The translations under genes were made by a program, and so were the position numbers. A DNA stretch of 9,367 nt, from assembly GCA_934645275.1 (NCBI GenBank), contig CAKUDW010000063.1:1-9367 (forward strand), given 5' to 3'. The DNA is from an uncultured Clostridia bacterium (GTDB lineage: Bacteria > Bacillota_A > Clostridia > Christensenellales > Aristaeellaceae). Within the stretch, counting starts at the first letter, position 1. Each line of letters starts with the position of its first letter. The notes below the pieces were generated by a model that was given only the letters and a program-made list of their open reading frames with translations, made no database searches and had not been told where the DNA came from. This document shows, piece by piece, positions 1 to 6,682 of this stretch.

Positions 1-62
1 CGTCTCAGCTCCAGCTGGACAATTCCGTGCGCGATGAAAAGAATAACGCGCTGCCCATCTGA
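1..62 (+). CDS. 3' end of an unidentified gene (partial)
   Basis: Reading from base 3, an open frame runs to a TGA at 60-62 and gives a hydrophilic 19-residue tail ending in NNALPI. Of the three + frames, one stops at base 36 and another runs on through the GC-rich hairpin at 88-113. The frame ending at 62, with a terminator-like hairpin 25 bases downstream, is therefore the most gene-like. The fragment is too short to assign to a family, and it could still be non-coding. Confidence 0.4.
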   Translation, partial: SQLQLDNSVRDEKNNALPI

Positions 63-87
63 TAAACCGTTTGAGGTATCTATTAAT

Positions 88-113
88 GCGCCCCGGCCTT
101 CCGGCCGGGGCGC
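88..113 (+). terminator. GC-rich hairpin, likely end of the upstream transcript
   Basis: A perfect 11-bp stem (88-98 with 103-113) closes a TTCC loop. The stem is almost all G/C, so it would be very stable. It lies 25 bases after the stop at 62. No T-run follows (the next bases are TCGTCATATCC), so it is either a factor-dependent or weak intrinsic terminator, or a 3'-end stabilising structure. Confidence 0.6.
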
Positions 114-147
114 TCGTCATATCCTGGGAAAAGTTTACACATTTTGG

Positions 148-226
148 ATATTATTAACGCGGCGCATTGTTTATAATATAAATCAACCGGAATTTAATCT
201 AATCCGAAGGATTTCAAGTGTATAAT
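148..226 (+). promoter_or_regulatory. AT-rich promoter region upstream of the CapA-like gene
   Basis: Two perfect TATAAT hexamers lie at 172-177 and 221-226 in an AT-rich stretch before the gene starting at 264. Neither has a good -35 at 16-18 bp, so which one is used is uncertain. The second would give a leader of roughly 30 bases. A 7-bp inverted repeat (ATATTAT at 148-154, ATAATAT at 173-179) overlaps the first hexamer and could be an operator, or could be chance in AT-rich DNA. Confidence 0.4.
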
Positions 227-263
227 TAATTTATATATTTATTGCATGAAGGGGGCGGCGCGA

Positions 264-1370
264 ATGGCGCGCAAAACGACAGGGCGGTGGATTACGGGGC
301 TGTTCCTCGCGATGGCGATGCTCGTTTTCGCGGGTGTTTCAGTGCTTGCCGAGGGCGTTGCGCCGGAAAATACGCCCTATATTCCCACGCCTGAACCTAC
401 GCATGCGCCGGCGACCATTACCATTACTGCCGTGGGCGATTGCACGCTGGGCACTTACAGAACCGGCAGTGGCCGCAACAGCAAGTTTGGTTCCTACGTG
501 GAAAAATATGGCTACGACTATTTTTTTGAAAACGTGCGTTCGCTCTTTGAACAGGACGATATCACCATCGTAAATCTTGAGGGACCGCTTACCAACAGCA
601 AGGACAAGCGTTCCGGGCGCACCTTTAACTTCCGTGGCAAGCCTGAATGGGCGCAGATTCTATCCGGATCGAGCGTCGAAATCTGCAATGTGGCCAACAA
701 CCATTTTCTGGATTACAAGCAGGTGGGCGCGGATGATACCGTGGCGGCGCTTCAGGCCGTCGGCGTGGGTGCGAGCGGCTATGGACTCGAATACTACACG
801 GAGGTCAAGGGTATTACGATCGGCTCGTTGGGCTTTACAGAATGGAATTTTGAGCCGGAGGATATCTTGAAATCGGTTGAGACGGCACGCCAAAAGTGCG
901 ATTTGCTGATCGTTTCCATGCATTGGAACGAGGAAGGCAAGCGCAAGATGTCGACCTATTGCAAGCAGATGGGCATGGCGTTGGTGGATGCCGGTGCAGA
1001 TATCGTAATTGGCAACCATACGCATTTTCCGGGCGAGATTATGCAGTATAAGGGGAAGTACATTATCGGCAGTTTGGGCAATTTCTGCTTCGGTGGCAAT
1101 GATGTGATTCGCCATTTTGCCTGCGTCATCTTCAGACAGCGCTTTACTGTGTACGGCGACGGAACTGTGACCGACGAGGGCATTGATATCATACCCGCGT
1201 ACATCACTTCCGATCTGGATAAAAATAACTACCAGCCAATGATTGCCGATGTCGAGAGCGGCGTGAAGCTGCTCAACGAGGTGGCCGGTTATTCTGAAAC
1301 GCTCACCATTGGTAATGTGAAATGGATGGAGGACAGCTACGCCGTGCAAAACCACCTTGTGGCGAATTGA
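264..1370 (+). CDS. Secreted CapA/PGA_cap-family metallophosphoesterase-like protein
   Basis: This is a 368-residue protein of the CapA/PgsA poly-gamma-glutamate capsule family, which has a calcineurin-like phosphoesterase fold. Residues 10-29 form an N-terminal signal or anchor segment ending VSVLA. A Pro/Thr linker follows (about 36-50), then the catalytic domain. Its family motifs are GDCTLG (58-63), NLEG (104-107), NVANNH (142-147), a histidine in VSMHW (217-221) and GNHTH (250-254), so the metal-binding set looks intact. I chose the ATG at 264 because AAGGGGG (249-255) lies 8 bases upstream; the in-frame ATG at 246 has no such site. Known relatives act in poly-gamma-glutamate capsule synthesis, but no capB/capC-like partner is visible here, so many such orphans have unproven substrates. 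It probably acts outside the membrane. It lies 40 bases before glnS and may be co-transcribed with it. Confidence 0.88.
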   Translation: MARKTTGRWITGLFLAMAMLVFAGVSVLAEGVAPENTPYIPTPEPTHAPATITITAVGDCTLGTYRTGSGRNSKFGSYVEKYGYDYFFENVRSLFEQDDITIVNLEGPLTNSKDKRSGRTFNFRGKPEWAQILSGSSVEICNVANNHFLDYKQVGADDTVAALQAVGVGASGYGLEYYTEVKGITIGSLGFTEWNFEPEDILKSVETARQKCDLLIVSMHWNEEGKRKMSTYCKQMGMALVDAGADIVIGNHTHFPGEIMQYKGKYIIGSLGNFCFGGNDVIRHFACVIFRQRFTVYGDGTVTDEGIDIIPAYITSDLDKNNYQPMIADVESGVKLLNEVAGYSETLTIGNVKWMEDSYAVQNHLVAN

Positions 1371-1393
1371 CGACCTGCGATATCAGGGAGATA

Positions 1394-1404
1394 TGGGGGA
1401 GGAG
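1394..1404 (+). promoter_or_regulatory. Ribosome binding site of glnS
   Basis: A purine-rich run containing AGGAG (1400-1404) stands 6 bases before ATG 1411. This fixes the glnS start there, rather than at the upstream in-frame codons that overlap the end of the CapA-like gene. Confidence 0.75.
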
Positions 1405-1410
1405 AAGAGC

Positions 1411-3123
1411 ATGCAGAACGAAGAGAGACGCGCAACAAATTTCATTGAGGAGAACATTAACCAGGATCTGGCCAATGGGCGCTTTGACCATGTGAAGACG
1501 CGGTTCCCGCCGGAGCCGAACGGTTACCTGCACATCGGCCACGCCAAGGCCCTGTGTGTGGATTTCGGCATCGCCAAGAAATATGGCGGTACCTGCAATC
1601 TGCGCTTTGACGATACCAACCCTGCCAAGGAAGAAAAGGCGTTTGTGGACGGCATCCAGCGCGATATCGAGTGGCTTGGCTTCAAGTGGGATAAGCTGTA
1701 CTTCGCTTCTGATTTTTTTGACAGACTGTACGAAATCGCATGCAGCATGATTCGTCGCGGCCTGGCTTATGTGGACGATCAGTCGCCCGAAGAGATGCGG
1801 GCCAATCGCGGCACGCTCACCGAACCGGGCAAGAACAGTCCCTACCGCGACCGCACGCCCGAAGAGAATCTGGATCTGTTCCGCCGCATGAAAGAAGGCG
1901 AATTCCCGGACGGTACCCGCGTGCTGCGCGCAAAGATCGATATGGCTTCGCCCAACGTGCTGCTGCGCGATCCCACGATGTACCGCATCAAGCACATGCA
2001 TCACCATCGTGCGGGCGACAAGTGGTGCATCTATCCGATGTATGATTTCCAGCATCCTGTGCAGGACGCCATAGAGGGCATCACGCATTCGCTCTGTTCT
2101 CTGGAGTATGAAATCCATCGCCCGCTCTACGACTGGTTTGTGACGCACGCCGAAGTGACCGACCAGCCGCCGCGGCAGATTGAGTTTGCGCGCCTGAACA
2201 TTGAGCGCACTGTAATGAGCAAGCGCTATCTGCGCCGCATGGTGGAAGAGGGCGTGGTGTCCGGCTGGGATGATCCGCGCATGCCGACGTTGGTAGCCAT
2301 GCGTCGCCGCGGTTATCCAGCTGCCGCTGTGCTGGATTTCATGGGCCGTGTGGGCGTAGCCAAGGCCGATTCCACGGTCGAGGGAAATTTGCTGGATCAT
2401 TGCGTGCGCGAAGCGCTGGCTGATACCGCGCCGCGCGCGATGGCCGTGCTCAATCCGCTGAAGCTTACCTTCGCCAACTGGGAGGAGGGCAAGGTGGATA
2501 CGCTGACGGTTGAAAACCATCCCGATCATCCGGAAATGGGTACGCGTGAGATTCACTTCACGAAACATGCCTACATCGAACGCGAGGACTTTATGGAGGA
2601 GCCCGTAAAGAAGTTCTTCCGCCTTGCGCCGGGCAAGGAGGTTCGCCTGAAGGGCGCTTACATTGTGCGCTGTGACGAAGTGGTGAAGGATGAAAGCGGC
2701 GAAATTGTCGAGCTGATCTGCAGCGTTGATCTGGATAGTCGTTCCGGCAGCGAGGGCGCGAACCGCAAGGTCAAGGGTACGCTGCACTTCCTGAGCGACA
2801 TGGATGCGCGCGACTGCGAGTTCCGCCTGTACGAGCCGATTCTGCGCGAAGAAGAACCGGAAGCGGCTGCGCAGGCTGAGCCGGAGGCCGAGGAAGATGC
2901 GGAGCCCGTAGCATCCGGCGATTTCATGAGTCGAATCAATCCTGACAGCCTGAAGGTTATGAAGGGCTATTGCGAGCCGTTTATTGCTGATTCTGATGTG
3001 GGTGCGACCTTCCAGTTCCTGCGGATGGGCTATTTCTGCAAGGACAGGGATTCCACGACTGAGCTGCCCGTGTTCAACCGCACTGTCGGGCTGAAGGACA
3101 GCTGGGCCAAGGTTGCCAAATAA
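1411..3123 (+). CDS. glnS: Glutaminyl-tRNA synthetase
   Basis: This class I synthetase charges tRNA-Gln with glutamine in the cytoplasm. At 570 residues it is slightly longer than the E. coli enzyme (about 554). The catalytic domain carries PPEPNGYLHIGH, with HIGH at residues 41-44, and the KMSKS-type motif VMSKR at 268-272. LCSLEYEIHRPLYDW matches the GlnRS-type active-site segment and argues against a GluRS. The C-terminal beta-barrel anticodon-binding domains are complete and end in FNRTVGLKDSWAKV, as in E. coli. An Ala/Glu/Pro-rich acidic segment (about residues 479-503) is inserted in the anticodon-binding region, where E. coli has a short connector. The start is set by the AGGAG at 1400-1404. 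Many Bacillota lack GlnRS and make Gln-tRNA through GatCAB; some clostridia carry GlnRS, probably by horizontal transfer. Identification is very secure. Confidence 0.97.
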   Translation: MQNEERRATNFIEENINQDLANGRFDHVKTRFPPEPNGYLHIGHAKALCVDFGIAKKYGGTCNLRFDDTNPAKEEKAFVDGIQRDIEWLGFKWDKLYFASDFFDRLYEIACSMIRRGLAYVDDQSPEEMRANRGTLTEPGKNSPYRDRTPEENLDLFRRMKEGEFPDGTRVLRAKIDMASPNVLLRDPTMYRIKHMHHHRAGDKWCIYPMYDFQHPVQDAIEGITHSLCSLEYEIHRPLYDWFVTHAEVTDQPPRQIEFARLNIERTVMSKRYLRRMVEEGVVSGWDDPRMPTLVAMRRRGYPAAAVLDFMGRVGVAKADSTVEGNLLDHCVREALADTAPRAMAVLNPLKLTFANWEEGKVDTLTVENHPDHPEMGTREIHFTKHAYIEREDFMEEPVKKFFRLAPGKEVRLKGAYIVRCDEVVKDESGEIVELICSVDLDSRSGSEGANRKVKGTLHFLSDMDARDCEFRLYEPILREEEPEAAAQAEPEAEEDAEPVASGDFMSRINPDSLKVMKGYCEPFIADSDVGATFQFLRMGYFCKDRDSTTELPVFNRTVGLKDSWAKVAK

Positions 3124-3142
3124 GGACGAGGATATAAGAATT

Positions 3143-3171
3143 GCCGGCGGATTCCTTTGGAATTCGCCGGC
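3143..3171 (+). terminator. glnS 3' hairpin
   Basis: A 13-bp stem (3143-3155 with 3159-3171, one G.U pair) closes a TTT loop 19 bases after the glnS stop. No immediate T-run follows. A second small hairpin comes next, CAAAAC-TCCA-GTTTTG (3175-3190), whose 3' arm supplies four Ts. Together they probably end the glnS transcript. Confidence 0.65.
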
Positions 3172-3203
3172 CTACAAAACTCCAGTTTTGCTGATTCCGC
3201 CCT

Positions 3204-3243
3204 AAAAAACGAGCGCCGGCATTCGCAAAAGCAGATGCTGGCG
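3204..3243 (-). terminator. Second - strand terminator after prs
   Basis: On the - strand a 9-bp stem (3235-3243 with 3214-3222, one G.U pair) is followed four bases later by six Ts (the A-run 3204-3209 on the + strand). This is a conventional intrinsic terminator for transcripts arriving from prs that pass the first hairpin at 3262-3290. Confidence 0.65.
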
Positions 3244-3255
3244 TTGCATATGCAA
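3244..3255. repeat. 12-bp perfect palindrome between convergent terminators
   Basis: TTGCATATGCAA reads the same on both strands and sits exactly between two terminator hairpins. It could be a protein-binding site or part of an alternative fold of the transcript end. Its position, away from any start site, does not suggest an ordinary operator. Confidence 0.4.
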
Positions 3256-3261
3256 CCCAAA

Positions 3262-3290
3262 GCGCGCCGAGCCATGTAGGCTCAGCGCGC
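3262..3290 (-). terminator. First terminator hairpin of prs
   Basis: On the - strand a 12-bp GC-rich stem (3279-3290 with 3262-3273) closes a five-base loop and is followed by TTTGGGTT. One pair is G.U on this strand but C/A mismatched on the other, so the hairpin favours the prs transcript. It begins 19 bases after the prs stop. Confidence 0.7.
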
Positions 3291-3309
3291 GGTGTTTATT
3301 TGGAAAACT

Positions 3310-4311
3310 TCAGAGCTTCAGACCGGCAAGCTCGAATCCAGCATTGACCACCTTTTCAGGCAGCTGGCTAAACATGTCGTTCACGGATTCGTAGTTGTAG
3401 TAGCGCATAATGGTTTCAGCAAACATGGGGGCGACGGAAACCGTTTTGAATTTGTCCTCGCCGATGATGTTGGGGTTGTATACGGTGTCCGTGGAATAGA
3501 CCGTCGAGATGGGGCTTGCGTTGATCTTGCGCACGCCTGCAGGTGAAATGATGTTGTGGCTCAGCATCGCCTGAATGCTGCGCGCGCCGCGCGCAACGAG
3601 ACTGTCGGCCAGGTTCACCAGCGTGCCGCCGGAAATGGTGAAGTCGTCCACAATCAGGCAGTCCTTGCCGTTTACTTCACCGATGACTTCAAGGATGGCG
3701 GCGTTTTCCGTGTGGTCCACGCGCTCCTTATCACCAATGGCGATGGGCAGGTTCAGCATGGAGGCAAACTTGCGGGCCTGCTTGGCGTAACCCGCGTCAG
3801 GAGAGACGATTACCATGTTTTCGCAGCCGATGCGCTTCACAATTTCAGCCAGCATGGGCGTAGCGTAGAGATGATCCATCGGGCGCTTGAAGAAACCCTG
3901 CAGCTGCTGGGCGTGCAAATCCATCGTCACAAAGCGATCTGTACCCGCCAGCTCCATGCATTCGGCGCAAACGCGCGCGCGAATGGACACGCGGGGCTCA
4001 TCCTTCTTGTCGCCCTTGCCATAGCCGAAGTACGGCATGATCAACGTGCAGGAATGCGCGTTGGCGCGCTTGAAAGCGTCCATCCAGAATAGAATTTCCA
4101 CAAATTCGTCGTTGGAGTGCAGGCCGATCGGCTGCACCAGCAGAACATCGCGGTCGCGCACAGATTCATTTACGCGGACAAAGGTGTTGCCCTCAGAAAA
4201 GGTGATGACCTCAGAAGAACCCAGGGGCTTGCCCATGTATTTGCACATGCGCTCCGCAAATACCTGTCCGCCGCTGCCCGCGAAAATTGAAACATTCGCA
4301 CTGTCAAACAT
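3310..4311 (-). CDS. prs: Ribose-phosphate pyrophosphokinase (PRPP synthase), divergent type
   Basis: This 333-residue enzyme transfers pyrophosphate from ATP to ribose 5-phosphate to make PRPP for purine, pyrimidine, histidine, tryptophan and NAD synthesis. Family features are the N-terminal IFAGSGGQ segment, MPYFGYGKGDKK before the flexible loop, TMDLHAQQLQGFF, DHLYATP, VIVSPDAG, and a PRPP-binding loop at residues 222-230. It departs from the usual sequence in several places: the loop is DDFTISGGT rather than DDxIDTAGT, the catalytic-loop motif is DKERV rather than DKRRP, and the segment after GYGKGDKK is KDEPRVSIRARV. The start at 4311 has AAAAGGAG 12 bases upstream, with GGGGT nearer the ATG. 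It is last in a VanW-ridA-prs run and is followed by two terminators. The overall family is secure. Whether this is the sole housekeeping enzyme or a paralogue with different regulation is open. Confidence 0.9.
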   Translation of the reverse strand: MFDSANVSIFAGSGGQVFAERMCKYMGKPLGSSEVITFSEGNTFVRVNESVRDRDVLLVQPIGLHSNDEFVEILFWMDAFKRANAHSCTLIMPYFGYGKGDKKDEPRVSIRARVCAECMELAGTDRFVTMDLHAQQLQGFFKRPMDHLYATPMLAEIVKRIGCENMVIVSPDAGYAKQARKFASMLNLPIAIGDKERVDHTENAAILEVIGEVNGKDCLIVDDFTISGGTLVNLADSLVARGARSIQAMLSHNIISPAGVRKINASPISTVYSTDTVYNPNIIGEDKFKTVSVAPMFAETIMRYYNYESVNDMFSQLPEKVVNAGFELAGLKL

Positions 4312-4373
4312 AAGTACCCCACACTCCTTTTAACATTTGCTGAAACTCGCTGAAAATTCCAATATGCAAACCG

Positions 4374-4754
4374 TCAATCCATTGCGACGACGGCTTCCAC
4401 TTCCACCAAAGCATCCATGGGCAGCCGCGCTACCTGCACGCAGCTTCGAGCGGGGAACTGGTCGCCAAAGAAGTCTGCGTAAATCGCGTTTACACTGCCA
4501 AAGTCGTTCAAATCTGCCAGAAATACCGTGGTTTTCAGAACGGCTTCCATTGTGAGCCCGAGCTCCTCCAGCACCGTCTTCATGTTCTCCAACGCCTGCT
4601 TGGCCTGGCTCTCCACATCTGGTCCAGCCAGCGAGCCGCTCTCGGGATCTACGCCCAGCAAGCCGGACAGATAGCAGATACCGCCATGTATCGTTGCCGT
4701 AGAATAGGGGCCGATTGCACGCGGGCCGCGCTGTGTCAGGAAGCATTTCTTCAT
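4374..4754 (-). CDS. ridA: RidA/YjgF-family enamine/imine deaminase
   Basis: This 126-residue protein has the usual RidA length. RidA proteins form homotrimers that hydrolyse reactive 2-aminoacrylate and related enamines/imines released by PLP enzymes such as threonine dehydratase, protecting other PLP enzymes. The sequence shows GPYS with Tyr17 near the N-terminus, the central segment ending SVNAIYADFF, and the active-site stretch PARSCVQVARLP (101-112), whose Arg103 corresponds to the substrate-carboxylate arginine. VEVEAVVA follows, with the late conserved Glu. The start at 4754 is preferred because GGAG lies 9 bases upstream and the protein then starts at the normal family position; in-frame ATGs just upstream lack comparable sites. 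It lies 29 bases after the VanW-family gene and 62 bases before prs with no clear terminator between, so co-transcription is likely. Confidence 0.92.
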   Translation of the reverse strand: MKKCFLTQRGPRAIGPYSTATIHGGICYLSGLLGVDPESGSLAGPDVESQAKQALENMKTVLEELGLTMEAVLKTTVFLADLNDFGSVNAIYADFFGDQFPARSCVQVARLPMDALVEVEAVVAMD

Positions 4755-4783
4755 TTTCCCAATCTCCATTTTCATAATAATGT

Positions 4784-6442
4784 TCAGTTGCCGGTCAGTG
4801 CGGCCAGATCGCCGCTCGCGTTGGCAGTGTCCGTTGCGGCGGTGCTGGTCAATCCGGATTCTTCGCCAGCGGTATGCACGCCGCGCCAATAGATATCCGT
4901 GCCGGATTCATATATGTCGTGCGAGAGCCATTGACGGCTCACTTCTTCGCCGGTTTCCCAGTCATATGCAATCAGGTAGCCGTTGCTGGTACAGGCGGAA
5001 TGCCCCTTTTTGTACAGCTTTGGCGGGTCTGTTCTGTAATAGACGTGCTTACCATCCACGTCGTCCACATAGGCGGTGCGCACGGCGGCGGTATCCTGGC
5101 TTTCGATTACGGATAGCAGCTCGTAGCGATAGGCGGGGCGCACGCCATAGATGCGCACGCAGGCCTCCTCCTTCGTGACTTCGGTGTAAATGAAGATGGG
5201 ATTGCCCGTATCATTTCTGAATACGAGGTTTTTGTTGCCGGTATCCGTAACCGCCGCGTCCAGGCTTGGGTCAACGTAAGCCACGGTCATGGAATGGGGC
5301 TTGCGCTCGATGATCGTGATTCCGGCCTTCAGCAGTGCGCCATAGAGCGTGGTGCTGGCCTGGCATACGCCGCCGCCGAATCCCTTCGTGGTGGTATTGC
5401 CGAGATATTCCGTCGCGGAACGATAGCCGCGCGCCTCGCTGCGGGGGCCGACCACGGCGTTGAAGTCGATGGTTTCTCCCGGTGAAACGCGCATGTTGAA
5501 GTTCTGCAGTGCCTTGCGCACGTTGAAGCGGCTGTTATAGTCGCGCGCGCTCACGTCCGTCTTGTATTCTACGATCATTTCAAGGCCGCTCTGCGCGAGT
5601 TCCGTACTGAAGTCCGGTTCAAGCGTCATCACGGGCAGCAGGGTGGAACCCTCGCCGGTTTCGATTAACGAGATGATCTGTTCCTTCGCTGCGCCGCGGT
5701 CAAGCTCCTGACCTTCGGAAGAAGTGCCAATCAACTGCGGCTTGTCCATATCCATGATAACTTCAGCATTGACGGGTTCGCGGTACAGCGCCTGATACAT
5801 GCTTTCGATCAGCGCATCGATCAACGTTTCGTCGTACTGAATCGATGCGTCAAAGTATACCGGATTGTTTTTCAGTGAGCGGATGTCGCGCTGCCGGTTG
5901 AATATATTGCCCACATGTCCCAGATTCCACGCGCGGTCAAAGAAACTGGAAGTATCGATTTCGGCGTTAAAGTCCAGCGCGCAGAAACTCCAGCTCTGAT
6001 CCTCCCATGTCAGCGTATAGACCTGCGAGAGCTGTTGCAGCAAAATATCGTTCACGTATTCTGGGGCTTCGTCGCGCGTGCAGCTGGTCAAGCTTATGCC
6101 GTTGATGTAGATATTGTCGCAGTAGGTGGAGTTGTTGATAGCGCTGGTGAACCAGGCTACGCCCACATACACTGCAATGGCGACCACGGCGAGCACCATC
6201 AAAACCGGCAGAATGACTGCGGCAGGATCTTTTTTGCGGCGGCGTGGCGGCGCGGAAGGACCGTGCGGGCGATTGGCCTGCGGGGCTCTGCGGCGCAGCG
6301 CTTCGCCGTGCGGCGCGCGGCGTTCTGAACTGCTGCGGGAATATGCGTTCGCAGGCGCGGCGCGGCGCACGGAACCCTGCGGACGAGGCGCAGTTTCGTT
6401 GCGCCTGCGGGGTTCTGCGTCGTAGTAAGGCTTACGTTCCAT
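4784..6442 (-). CDS. VanW-family membrane protein with basic disordered N-terminal tail
   Basis: This 552-residue single-pass protein faces outward. Residues 1-72 form a low-complexity Arg/Pro/Ala-rich cytoplasmic tail (about 20 basic against 7 acidic residues) with loose RRAP repeats. Residues 74-98 are a transmembrane helix. The extracellular part begins with an INGISL-type segment, followed by a putative peptidoglycan-binding type-4 domain (about 225-285, around GTSSEGQELD). A VanW domain follows (about 297-420) with PGETIDFN, FGGGVCQAS (Cys360) and ERKPHS. The last 130 residues may be a degenerate G5-like region. VanW proteins occur in vancomycin-resistance clusters and widely elsewhere in Gram-positives, but their biochemical role is unknown; no other van genes are present here. 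ATG 6442 is chosen because AGGAG lies 13 bases upstream (long). The earlier ATG at 6514 has no ribosome binding site, but it cannot be excluded. Confidence 0.88.
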   Translation of the reverse strand: MERKPYYDAEPRRRNETAPRPQGSVRRAAPANAYSRSSSERRAPHGEALRRRAPQANRPHGPSAPPRRRKKDPAAVILPVLMVLAVVAIAVYVGVAWFTSAINNSTYCDNIYINGISLTSCTRDEAPEYVNDILLQQLSQVYTLTWEDQSWSFCALDFNAEIDTSSFFDRAWNLGHVGNIFNRQRDIRSLKNNPVYFDASIQYDETLIDALIESMYQALYREPVNAEVIMDMDKPQLIGTSSEGQELDRGAAKEQIISLIETGEGSTLLPVMTLEPDFSTELAQSGLEMIVEYKTDVSARDYNSRFNVRKALQNFNMRVSPGETIDFNAVVGPRSEARGYRSATEYLGNTTTKGFGGGVCQASTTLYGALLKAGITIIERKPHSMTVAYVDPSLDAAVTDTGNKNLVFRNDTGNPIFIYTEVTKEEACVRIYGVRPAYRYELLSVIESQDTAAVRTAYVDDVDGKHVYYRTDPPKLYKKGHSACTSNGYLIAYDWETGEEVSRQWLSHDIYESGTDIYWRGVHTAGEESGLTSTAATDTANASGDLAALTGN

Positions 6443-6561
6443 ATTATTCTGCGCGCTCCTGACGAATCTGTCGGTCCATGTTGCCACAGGGAAGCCCGAT
6501 TCAATGCGAATCATGCGTTCGCAGGGACTTCGCCTGAGTATCCTACTTATATTCTATTTCT

Positions 6562-6590
6562 ATTATAACACATGCACGGCGAATGATAAA
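6562..6590 (-). promoter_or_regulatory. Extended -10 promoter for the VanW-ridA-prs unit
   Basis: On the - strand TGT-TATAAT (6562-6570 on + coordinates) is a perfect -10 with an extended TGN element. A -35 candidate is weak: TTATCA at 6584-6589 with a 16-bp spacer. The predicted start lies near 6554, giving a leader of about 110 bases before ATG 6442. It falls between the stop of the Vat-like gene and the VanW-family gene, so the latter need not depend on read-through. Confidence 0.6.
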
Positions 6591-6682
6591 GGGCAATTCT
6601 GAGGTTTCCTCTTATTTTAAATTGGATTTGTTGAAAGTTAAACAAGGTCGTTAAGCGAACAACAAAAAGCGCGTTCGATGCC

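Noticed and set aside
34..225. 63-codon + strand open frame near the left edge
   Set aside because: It reads through the terminator-like hairpin and the AT-rich promoter region, and its start has no ribosome binding site.
1303..2787. 494-codon open frame on the - strand opposite glnS
   Set aside because: It mirrors the codon bias of the certain glnS gene, has no recognisable product and no ribosome binding site of note.
4784..6442. Vancomycin-resistance cluster, suggested by the VanW domain together with a resistance-type acetyltransferase
   Set aside because: There is no ligase, VanH/VanX or two-component system in the window, and VanW domains are common in Gram-positives without resistance.
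6444..6479. 11-codon mini-ORF ending just before the VanW-family start (TAATATG junction)
   Set aside because: It has no ribosome binding site and unremarkable residues. Translational coupling cannot be argued from this alone.
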